DNA of 18,921 nucleotides, from positions 1 through 18,921 of the forward strand of contig CAYMLL010000140.1 in the NCBI GenBank assembly GCA_964390645.1, written 5' to 3'. Made by a program: the position numbers and the translations under genes. The notes beneath the pieces were generated by a model. It had not been told where the DNA came from and searched no databases. It was given only the letters and a program-made list of their open reading frames with translations. Below are positions 1 to 6,899 of the stretch, in pieces (the first letter of the stretch is position 1; every line of letters starts with the position of its first letter). The stretch is from CAYMLL01 sp964390645. Lineage in GTDB: Bacteria; Planctomycetota; UBA8108.

Positions 1-2978
1 AGCGCGCAGATCGCGGCCCTGCGCGTCGGCTCGTCGACGGAGACGTCCGTCGCCGCGCGCAGCAGATCGGCCTCCGCCGAAGCCACCTGCCACGCTCCGG
101 CCAGCTCGAACGCTCGTGCGCGCACCTCGCCGCCTTCCCGGATCAGCTCGCGCACGGAAGCCGCGAGGTCTCCGTGCGGTCGCATTCCACGCTGACGACA
201 GGCCTTCGCGAGATCCGCGAGAACGGCGGCGTGAAGCGACGCGTCGTAGGTCGCGTCCCGCACGTAGACGCCGCGCTGGAGCACGAAGCTCAGCTCCCGA
301 GCGTCACCCACCGCGAGCAGCGACCTCAGCAGGGCGCGTCGGCCATCCGGAGCAACCCCTTCCGCGAACGCGAGCCGTCGCAAGGAGTCCAAAAGCTCCG
401 GCGAGCGGACCCGCTCGAGCACCGCGGCGAGCCGTCGGACGTCGCCTCCGAAACGAAGGCGCCCCGCCTGGAACTCCGGCATCCAGTAGCCACGGAGCAC
501 GTGGATCGCCTGGGTCAACGCGTAGTCGATGAAACGATCCGTCGGCCGCTCCACCGCCATCGAGGCGACCTCGACAGCTCGGGCCGACGGCACGCTTCCG
601 CAGGCGATAATCGCCTCCATGCGAACCATCGGATGACGATCAGCGACAGCGACCTCCAGGAGCCCCAGCGGGTCCTCCAGCTCCTCGTGCCAGCGACCCA
701 CGACACGCGCTGCGTAGGCGCGGGCCCGGTGGTCCTTCGCCGCGAGCAGGCGATCGAGGACCGTCGGAGCGACGACTCCGATGGTCTCGTACGCACCGAT
801 GGCCTCGAGCAGATGGTGCTCGTGCGCCGGCTCCTCGGTGTCGATCGTCGCGACCCACACGGCGAGCGCCGCTGCAACACGTTCGGGGTCCATCGTATCG
901 AGAGCCCGCTTGGTCTGATAGCGCGTCCAGCGCTCGGGAGACTTCAAACCGTCGAGCGTCGTCTCGATCGGCACGTCGACGAGCGCGGGCTTCCGCAGGG
1001 CAGCGCGGCCGTCCGCCATCACCCGCCAGATGCGTCCGTGCGTCCGGTCGCGATCCGGATGGCGGTAGGAGACGTCCTGGTGGCAGATCACCGGGTTGTA
1101 CCAGTCCGCGATGTAGATGCCGCCGTCCGGCCCCGTCCGCACATCGACGGGACGGAAGCTGCGGTGCTTCGAACGCAGGACCGGCGCCTTCCAGTCGACC
1201 GCGAATCCCGAGCCGCTCGGACGCAGCTCGAAGCGACTGACGGTGTTCTTGTGATAGTCGCCGACGAGAAAGTGGCCCTGGTAGTCGTCTGGAAGATGCT
1301 CGCCACTGATCACCTCGACCCCGCAGTACCCGCCCGGCCTGCCGATGCGAGGCAATCTCAGGAAATGCGACGTCGGCAACATCGCCGGAGACAGAAACGA
1401 GATGCCGCCCGCCCCGTCGACGATGACCGCCTGTCCCCAGTCGTCAAACGCGATGCCCCAGGGGTTCCCGGGCCCCATGAAGCCGTCGAGCAGCCCGTCG
1501 AGCCGCAAGCTGCGCGGACGGAGACGGAAAGCTCCGGCCATGAACAGCGAGGAGACGCCCCACGGCGTCTCCACGCGCGACTCGATGCCGTCACCCTGAC
1601 AGAAAAACAGCTCGCCGCCGGGACTCCAGACGAAGGTGTTGATCGTCTGATGCGAGTCGCCGTTGCCAAAGCCGCTGAGAACGACGCGGCGCTCGTCAGC
1701 TCGATCGTCACCGTCGGTATCACGCAGGTGTATCAGCTCCGTCCCCTGCCCGACGTAGACACCACCACCGCCGATCTCCATGCCCGTCGGGATGTTGAGC
1801 CCCTCGGCGAAGACAATCGACCTGTCCGAGCGTCCGTCGTCGTTCGTGTCCTCGAGGATGACGATACGATCGTCCGGCTTCTCGCCGGGCTCGATCTGCG
1901 GATAGACGATCGTGCACGCGACCCACAAGCGCCCACGCGGATCCCAACGAATCGCGATCGGGTTGATGATACCGTCGGCCTCGGACGCGAAGAGGTTGAC
2001 GCTCAGACCCTCGCCCGCCCGGAACGACGACAGCTCCGCCTCGATGCTGTCGCGATCCACGACGCGCCAGACGTGCTCCTCGGCGTCCTTGATGAGCTCC
2101 GGGAAACGCTTCCACTCCTCCCGAAAAGAAGGAGCATCGCCGGACGCCTTGCCGAAGATCCGCCCGCCATCGTCACCGAAGAGACACTTCCAGTTTGCGG
2201 GCCGCCAGTAGTCGTACCAGAGACGGTGCTTCTCCACGACGGCGTCGCGCAGCAGGCTGTCATCCTTCCAGGAGGCATCGAAGACCTCCGCGACCCTCGC
2301 CGCGACCATCGCATGCGCGGAGCCTTCGAGGTGAGTTCCATTGCTTGTCAGACGGGCTCCTCCGGGCAGCTCGTCCCGCAACGGCTGGAACACGTCGACG
2401 AAGACGAGGTGGCGTCGCTTGGCGATCACACGCGTCGCGTCGACGTAGAGCCGGAGATCCTCGTTGCGAGCCGACGGATCGCGAAGCGGTCCCGGCCCCT
2501 TCTCGAAAGGCGTGGGTGAGACGAGAACGACGCGCTTCGTCCGCTTCTCGATCTTCGCCAGCAGACGATCGTAAGCCTCGACGAAGTCTCCGAGTCCCAC
2601 GTTCCCCCGCAGCGACTCCAGCTGACCGAACTGCGCCACGACCACGGTCGCTCCGACGCGCTCGAGCTGCTTCGGCCAGTCCCCGAAAGCGTCCTTGCGC
2701 CAGCGCTCGGCGACCGTGCTCTGCTTGAACACGGTGTCGCCTTCCCAGGCCATGTCACGAAAGCGCGGCTTCGCCTTCACGTGGCGAAGCGTCAACGCGA
2801 CCTCCAGGTGGCCGACGCGCTGACCGCGCACCATGTTCGTGCCTCCGAGAAAGGCGACGACGTCACCATCGCGGAGTTCCAGAGGAGCCGGGTGAACCGG
2901 TCCGGATGCCACGCCGACCGTCAGGCAGAGCCCGAGGAGAAGGACGGCGTGAAGACGATACAGGTGCGTGAGGATCAT
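1..2978 (-). CDS. PVC-type membrane-bound dehydrogenase/HEAT protein with N-terminal SGNH-like domain (3' end outside window)
   Basis: An open frame of 992 codons runs off the left edge. Residues 1-25 are a signal peptide. Residues 33-235 look like an SGNH-hydrolase fold, but block I reads FLGGTNMV (residues 43-50) instead of GDSIT, GQLE (118-121) stands where GxND is expected, and only the His of block V remains (SNGTH, 212-216). Residues 320-655 form the six-bladed-propeller dehydrogenase-like part, with acidic loops DTNDDGRSD (377-385) and DTDGDDRADE (420-429) and a GPDGGIYIADWYNP motif (616-629). HEAT-like helices follow from about 675 to the edge. In this family a CxxCH cytochrome c domain often closes the protein; here it would lie outside the window. 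The product is probably periplasmic. The ATG at 2978 is chosen because the signal peptide begins there and an in-frame stop lies at 3033-3035; no Shine-Dalgarno is visible. Substrate unknown. Confidence 0.85.
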   Translation of the reverse strand, partial: MILTHLYRLHAVLLLGLCLTVGVASGPVHPAPLELRDGDVVAFLGGTNMVRGQRVGHLEVALTLRHVKAKPRFRDMAWEGDTVFKQSTVAERWRKDAFGDWPKQLERVGATVVVAQFGQLESLRGNVGLGDFVEAYDRLLAKIEKRTKRVVLVSPTPFEKGPGPLRDPSARNEDLRLYVDATRVIAKRRHLVFVDVFQPLRDELPGGARLTSNGTHLEGSAHAMVAARVAEVFDASWKDDSLLRDAVVEKHRLWYDYWRPANWKCLFGDDGGRIFGKASGDAPSFREEWKRFPELIKDAEEHVWRVVDRDSIEAELSSFRAGEGLSVNLFASEADGIINPIAIRWDPRGRLWVACTIVYPQIEPGEKPDDRIVILEDTNDDGRSDRSIVFAEGLNIPTGMEIGGGGVYVGQGTELIHLRDTDGDDRADERRVVLSGFGNGDSHQTINTFVWSPGGELFFCQGDGIESRVETPWGVSSLFMAGAFRLRPRSLRLDGLLDGFMGPGNPWGIAFDDWGQAVIVDGAGGISFLSPAMLPTSHFLRLPRIGRPGGYCGVEVISGEHLPDDYQGHFLVGDYHKNTVSRFELRPSGSGFAVDWKAPVLRSKHRSFRPVDVRTGPDGGIYIADWYNPVICHQDVSYRHPDRDRTHGRIWRVMADGRAALRKPALVDVPIETTLDGLKSPERWTRYQTKRALDTMDPERVAAALAVWVATIDTEEPAHEHHLLEAIGAYETIGVVAPTVLDRLLAAKDHRARAYAARVVGRWHEELEDPLGLLEVAVADRHPMVRMEAIIACGSVPSARAVEVASMAVERPTDRFIDYALTQAIHVLRGYWMPEFQAGRLRFGGDVRRLAAVLERVRSPELLDSLRRLAFAEGVAPDGRRALLRSLLAVGDARELSFVLQRGVYVRDATYDASLHAAVLADLAKACRQRGMRPHGDLAASVRELIREGGEVRARAFELAGAWQVASAEADLLRAATDVSVDEPTRRAAICA

Positions 2979-3015
2979 GCGACCAATGTACCGTCGACGG
3001 GTCCCGCAGCCGTCG

Positions 3016-3033
3016 AAAAAGTCGGTCCGACTT
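3016..3033 (-). terminator. Possible intrinsic terminator
   Basis: Read on the minus strand, AAGTCG-GAC-CGACTT forms a 6-bp stem with a 3-base loop and runs directly into five T residues. It lies 92 bases past the stop of the small dockerin gene and 38 bases before the start of the next gene, a plausible place to end the upstream transcript. The stem is short, so this is tentative. Confidence 0.45.
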
Positions 3034-3034
3034 C

Positions 3035-3103
3035 AAGGCAACCCGCCAGGCCTCCGCAAGGCAACCCGCCAGGCCTCCGCAAGGCAACCCGCCAGGCCTC
3101 CGC
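3035..3103. repeat. Three perfect 23-bp tandem repeats
   Basis: Three identical adjacent copies (3035-3057, 3058-3080, 3081-3103). Each unit starts AAGGCAACCCGCC and ends AGGCCTCCGC. The unit is not a multiple of three and lies between two genes, so it is not coding. Each unit contains the palindrome AGGCCT. There are no spacers, so it is not a CRISPR array. It sits just upstream of the terminator-like hairpin in the minus-strand transcript. Confidence 0.95.
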
Positions 3104-3124
3104 ACGACGGCGCTACCGTCGCCG

Positions 3125-4099
3125 TCAGTCCTCGCAGATCCTCAGCCCAGCGAGGCCGTCGGCCAGCTGCTCCGAGATCCCCCCCAGCGCCTCACCCAGA
3201 GGCTGGAGAAAGAGGTCGATCAGCACGTCCTCGAGTGCGCCGAAGAGCGTGCACACGAGCCCGCCGGAGGAGTCGAGCGCCATGTCGACGTTATCGACGA
3301 CGCCCTCGCCGAGACCGACGACCTCGCGGACGCCAGGCTTCACCTCCTCGACGATCAGCGGAACGACGATGTCGAAGGTGAACGGCGCCTCGGGATCGTC
3401 CGCCGCGTGAAACGTGTTCAAGCAGGTCGTCGTGCCGAAGAGACTCTCGGTCACATCAATCGGCAGATCGACGATGCGACCCGTGACGTGAAAGCCGATC
3501 TCCTCCGTCTCCAGGTCGAGGATCGGCTCGATGGACGTGATCTCGATCGGACAGCCCGGCTGCCCGAGGTCTCCGCACTCCGGCTGTGCGGCCTCTTCCG
3601 GACACACGGACACCTCGAAAATCTCCACCGGGATCTGGAGCAGCCCGGCGGGAAGACAGATCTCGAGGCCGAGCCCGAGTTCGACATCCGCGAAGAGCTC
3701 GTCGACGAGCCCCTCGTCAAGACAGACGTCCAGATCGATCCCGCAGGGCGGGAACTCATCGCACGCGAGCGCATCATCGGTCAGATCCGCCCCGCAGTCG
3801 ACTAGAGGCGGAGGTGGAACGTTGCCGTCGAGAAACAGGTAGTTGGCAGCCTGGATGACATCGGTGACGTTCAAACGACCGTCGTCGTTGACGTCGGCGC
3901 TGTCCTCACAGGTGAACTCCTCCTCGACGACGAAGAGCCGCTGTGCGATGTTGACGACGTCGGTGATGTTGAATCGATCGTCGAAGTTGATGTCTCCGCG
4001 CTTGAAGAGAACGTCCTGGGCACCCAGAATCGAGGTGCCGGTGATCGGCCCGATCGCGGCCGAGGCGATGATCACGAACGTCGTCGTGGACCTACCCAT
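3125..4099 (-). CDS. Secreted acidic protein with N-terminal dockerin-like calcium loops
   Basis: The protein has 324 residues. A signal peptide (about 1-27) is followed at once by two dockerin-like units: FKRGDINFDDRFNITD (32-47) and DVNDDGRLNVTD (69-80), each ending in an LF/YLF helix. Asp/Asn at loop positions 1, 3, 5 and 12 fit calcium binding. A short tail with the pattern CGxDxTxDxxxCxxFPPC (102-119) closes the module. The remaining 200 residues are acidic, with very few lysines and several cysteines that could form disulfides. I do not recognise a known domain there. The ATG at 4099 has a GGAGAG Shine-Dalgarno six bases upstream. In comparable planctomycete proteins the loop module is usually C-terminal, so the N-terminal position is odd. 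Function unknown; an extracellular structural or binding role is inferred. Confidence 0.8.
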   Translation of the reverse strand: MGRSTTTFVIIASAAIGPITGTSILGAQDVLFKRGDINFDDRFNITDVVNIAQRLFVVEEEFTCEDSADVNDDGRLNVTDVIQAANYLFLDGNVPPPPLVDCGADLTDDALACDEFPPCGIDLDVCLDEGLVDELFADVELGLGLEICLPAGLLQIPVEIFEVSVCPEEAAQPECGDLGQPGCPIEITSIEPILDLETEEIGFHVTGRIVDLPIDVTESLFGTTTCLNTFHAADDPEAPFTFDIVVPLIVEEVKPGVREVVGLGEGVVDNVDMALDSSGGLVCTLFGALEDVLIDLFLQPLGEALGGISEQLADGLAGLRICED

Positions 4100-4181
4100 C
4101 TGTAGCTCTCCGTGGGGACGGCTTCTCGAAATCCTCGTTCTCGAAGTCCTCGTTCTCGAAATGCTCGGCGCACAGCTCCAT
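4092..4181 (-). CDS. Possible 29-residue leader peptide with FENED repeats
   Basis: A short frame starts at ATG 4181 behind an AGGGG ribosome-site-like sequence (spacer 5) and ends in TAG, overlapping the first 8 bases of the dockerin gene downstream. It reads MELCAEH, then FENED, FENED, FEK, then a basic tail. The acidic repeats come from the 15-bp DNA repeat. The overlap is of the kind that couples translation, so it could be a leader peptide or a very small acidic protein. The open frame continues upstream, so it may equally be fortuitous. Confidence 0.25.
   Translation of the reverse strand: MELCAEHFENEDFENEDFEKPSPRRATDG
4123..4167. repeat. Three near-perfect 15-bp tandem repeats
   Basis: Units at 4123-4137, 4138-4152 and 4153-4167 read TTCTCGAAATCCTCG with one substitution in each of the second and third copies. 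They lie 24-68 bases upstream of the small dockerin gene start, in its probable 5' leader. The period is a multiple of three and encodes FENED on the minus strand. Confidence 0.9.
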
Positions 4182-4324
4182 CGTAGCCCCTGCCCCTGTG
4201 CCCCGACGCCAGAAAATGTCGGCTCTTGTCAGCCTCGCGAACACGTGCCCCCTGCCGAGTGTCTGCAGAGAGCCGGAGCGCAGGCGAAGGAGAAAGGCGT
4301 GAGTCCGCCGCTGCGTCTGCACGC

Positions 4325-6217
4325 TCACCCATCACCCCGCTCCTCCAGCTCCTCCCATCTCCTGTACGCCTCACCGAGCCGCACCTCGATCCCCGCGAGC
4401 TCCTCCGAAGCTTCGTCGACAGCCGATCGCGCCCGTTCGTAGAAGCCGGGACTCACCATCGCGTCCAGGATCTGCTGCTTGCGGCCCTCCAGCTTCTCGA
4501 TACGCGCCGGAAGCTCCTCGAGCTCCCGCTTCTCGAGGTAGGTGAGCCGTCGCGGTCGATCCTCCGTCGCCTTCGCGAGGGCCGCCGTCGGCGTCGATCT
4601 GCCGGCGCGGGACGTCACGAGTGGCTCGATCGTCGTCTGCCGCACCCAGTCGCTGTAGCCGCCGACGTACTCCTTCACGCGTCCCGTGTCCTCGACGACG
4701 AGTGTGCTGGTCACGACATGATCGAGAAAGGCTCGGTCGTGGCTGCCAACCAGCACCGAGCCCTTGTAGCCGAGCAACAGCTCCTCGAGGAGCTCGAGCG
4801 TGTCGGCGTCAAGGTCGTTCGTTGGCTCGTCGAGCGCCAGCACGTTCGATGGTCGGGCGAAGAGCTTCGCGAGCAGCAGCCGGTTGCGCTCCCCTCCCGA
4901 CAACGTCTTCACCGGGCTGCGCGCGTGCAGCGGCGAGAAGAGAAAATCGTCCAGGTAGCTGACCACGTGTCGCGAGCGCCCGCCGACCATCAGCATGTCC
5001 GCCCCGTCAGAGAGGTTCTCGACGACGGTCTTCTCCTCGTCGAGCGTCGCGTGCAGCTGATCGAAGTACGCGATCTCGAGATTCGTGCCATGGCGAATCG
5101 ACCCGCCGTCCGGACTCAGCTCACCGAGAAGGAGCCGCAGCAGCGTCGTCTTGCCCGACCCGTTCGGCCCCAGCAAGCCAACGCGATCCCCACGCTGCAC
5201 CGTGGCCGAGAAGTCCCTGATGACCGTCTGATCGCCGTATGCGAACAACACGTCCAGCGCCTCGATCACCAGCCGCCCCGATCGTTCGGCTTCCTGCGAG
5301 ACGAGACGCACCGACCCGAGCTTCTCCCGACGCGCTTGCCGCTCGCGCCGCATCTTCTGGAGCTCACGCACGCGTCCCATGTTGCGCTTGCGTCGCTCCT
5401 TGACCCCCTTGCGAATCCAGACCTCCTCCCGCGCCAGCTTCCTGTCGAAGACACGTTGCTGCTCCGCCTCCGCATCGAGTTCGTCCTGCCGGCGCTCCAG
5501 GTACCTGTCCCAGCCGCAGGAGTAGCTCCTGATGCGACCACGATCGAGCTCGAGGATCCGCGATGCGACAGTCTCGAGAAAGACGCGGTCGTGAGTGATG
5601 AAGAGCAGCGCACCACCGAACGTCGAAAGAAAGCCCTCGAGCCAGCGGATGGAGTCGATATCGAGATGGTTCGTCGGCTCGTCGAGAAGCAGGAGGCCCG
5701 GCTCCCGCACGAGCACACGTCCGAGCAGTACTCGACGCCGGACACCGGCGGAGAGCGGCTCGACATCCACATCGGGCTCGAGACCGAGGCGCGAGATCAC
5801 GGTCTCCGTGCGCCGAAAGAGCGACCAGCCATCCGCCTCGTGAATCGCCTCCTCCGCCGACTCGAGCTCGCCGCTCTCGGCGGCGGTCGCGGGAGGACTC
5901 ACCGACAGACGATGATGAGCCGCCACCGCCTCGCCGAGGCCGCCGAGACCGCCGGCGACCGTCTCGAAGACGGTACCGCTCATCTCCGACGGCACGGTCT
6001 GGATCAGGCCCGCGATCGTCAGCCCCGGATCGCGTCGGATCTCACCGGCGTCCGGAGGGAGCTCGCCTTCGAGAAGGCGCAGAAGCGTCGACTTGCCCGC
6101 GCCGTTGCGCCCGACCAGGGCGACGCGCTCCCCGGCCTCGATCGCGACGGAGACGCTCTGGAGAAGCGGAGGTCCGCCGAAGCCGAACGTGACGTCGCGC
6201 AGGGTGAGGAGAGGCAT
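4325..6217 (-). CDS. uup: ABC-F family ATPase, Uup-like
   Basis: The 630-residue length matches Uup (about 635). There are two ATPase domains and no membrane segments. NBD1 has Walker A GRNGAGKST (36-44), signature LSAG (155-158), Walker B LLLLDEPTNHLD (175-186) and switch His209. NBD2 has GPNGSGKTT (350-358), LSGGE (439-443), ALDEPTNDLD (461-470) and His493. The charged interdomain linker spans about 235-305. A C-terminal coiled coil (about 555-625) is characteristic of Uup and in known members binds DNA. ABC-F proteins act on ribosomes; Uup is linked to precise transposon excision and to branched DNA intermediates. The NBD1 signature LSAGVRRR departs from the usual LSGG. The ATG has a GGAG Shine-Dalgarno five bases upstream. 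It is the only clearly cytoplasmic housekeeping-type gene in a run of envelope genes. Confidence 0.92.
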   Translation of the reverse strand: MPLLTLRDVTFGFGGPPLLQSVSVAIEAGERVALVGRNGAGKSTLLRLLEGELPPDAGEIRRDPGLTIAGLIQTVPSEMSGTVFETVAGGLGGLGEAVAAHHRLSVSPPATAAESGELESAEEAIHEADGWSLFRRTETVISRLGLEPDVDVEPLSAGVRRRVLLGRVLVREPGLLLLDEPTNHLDIDSIRWLEGFLSTFGGALLFITHDRVFLETVASRILELDRGRIRSYSCGWDRYLERRQDELDAEAEQQRVFDRKLAREEVWIRKGVKERRKRNMGRVRELQKMRRERQARREKLGSVRLVSQEAERSGRLVIEALDVLFAYGDQTVIRDFSATVQRGDRVGLLGPNGSGKTTLLRLLLGELSPDGGSIRHGTNLEIAYFDQLHATLDEEKTVVENLSDGADMLMVGGRSRHVVSYLDDFLFSPLHARSPVKTLSGGERNRLLLAKLFARPSNVLALDEPTNDLDADTLELLEELLLGYKGSVLVGSHDRAFLDHVVTSTLVVEDTGRVKEYVGGYSDWVRQTTIEPLVTSRAGRSTPTAALAKATEDRPRRLTYLEKRELEELPARIEKLEGRKQQILDAMVSPGFYERARSAVDEASEELAGIEVRLGEAYRRWEELEERGDG

Positions 6218-6310
6218 CGATGCTCCGGAACGTGCGGCGACATCCGAATCGCCGCCGGAAAACGCCTACTCGTATCCTCTCGACGCACCCAGCACAAGAG
6301 TCAGACCCGA

Positions 6311-6859
6311 CTACTTCGAGCGCGCCCACTCGTACGCCCCGGCAAAGCTCTCACCGAGCAGCAAGGTCCCCTCCGTCCCGAGCCCCATATGCTTGTCCGG
6401 CAGCCCGCCGGTCTCGACGTACGACACGTGGGCGTCATCCCTCGCGATCACCGTGAGCTGCGCGTTCATCGCCGCGATTCGCTTCTCGCCCCCCGGCGAC
6501 TTCATGCTGTGATCGACGATGAACCGGAATAGCTCCGGAGCTGAAAGGTCCTCGCGCAGCCCCGCCCTCAGCGACTTCAGTCGCGTGCCATGACGCGGAC
6601 GATACGGGCCGAAGAACGCATCGTGCTCGCCCTGCAGCCAGAAGACCCCCTCGAGAGTCGGCCTGCACCCGCTGGCCTCGAGGTCACCGGGCGCGTTGCA
6701 AATCGTCCGCAGAGTGCGCGAGTCGATCGGTCGGCTGGCGGTCTCCTCCGGCCTCCTTGCCCCGTCGAGAACGACTCCGACGCTGTCGGTGATCTCGACG
6801 ATGGCGGCAACTTCGTCGGCAGGGAGCGCCGCAGTCGGAAGGAGGACCAGAAGCGCCAC
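6311..6859 (-). CDS. Short SASA/SGNH-like secreted protein lacking the serine motif
   Basis: The protein has 182 residues from a GTG start. It opens with a short hydrophobic signal-like stretch (VALLVLLPTAALPA). GVFWLQGEHD (71-80) resembles the WxQGExD block of sialate O-acetylesterase (SASA, PF03629) proteins. The C-terminal DKHMGLGTEGTLLLGESFA (155-173) resembles the catalytic-His block and final helix of that family. The N-terminal GQSN block with the nucleophile serine is absent, and an in-frame stop at 6890-6892 rules out an upstream extension. It is therefore either a truncated remnant or a non-hydrolytic variant. It begins 40 bases after the HEAT gene and is probably co-transcribed with it. 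A second start, GTG at 6903, overlaps the HEAT stop in another frame but yields no plausible protein. The start site is uncertain. Confidence 0.5.
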   Translation of the reverse strand: MALLVLLPTAALPADEVAAIVEITDSVGVVLDGARRPEETASRPIDSRTLRTICNAPGDLEASGCRPTLEGVFWLQGEHDAFFGPYRPRHGTRLKSLRAGLREDLSAPELFRFIVDHSMKSPGGEKRIAAMNAQLTVIARDDAHVSYVETGGLPDKHMGLGTEGTLLLGESFAGAYEWARSK

Positions 6860-6899
6860 CCGGATGAGAGGAAACGAGCCCCGTACGCGTCACCCGGGC

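Noticed and set aside
174..2519. Long open frame on the plus strand (781 codons), and similar ones at 4226-6532 and 10227-12278
   Set aside because: They lie antisense to genes with clear family motifs. GC-rich codon use commonly keeps an antisense frame open. Their translations are Arg/Asp/Glu/Val-rich with no recognisable domain.
3035..3103. CRISPR array
   Set aside because: The repeats are directly adjacent with no spacers, only three copies, and no cas genes are near.
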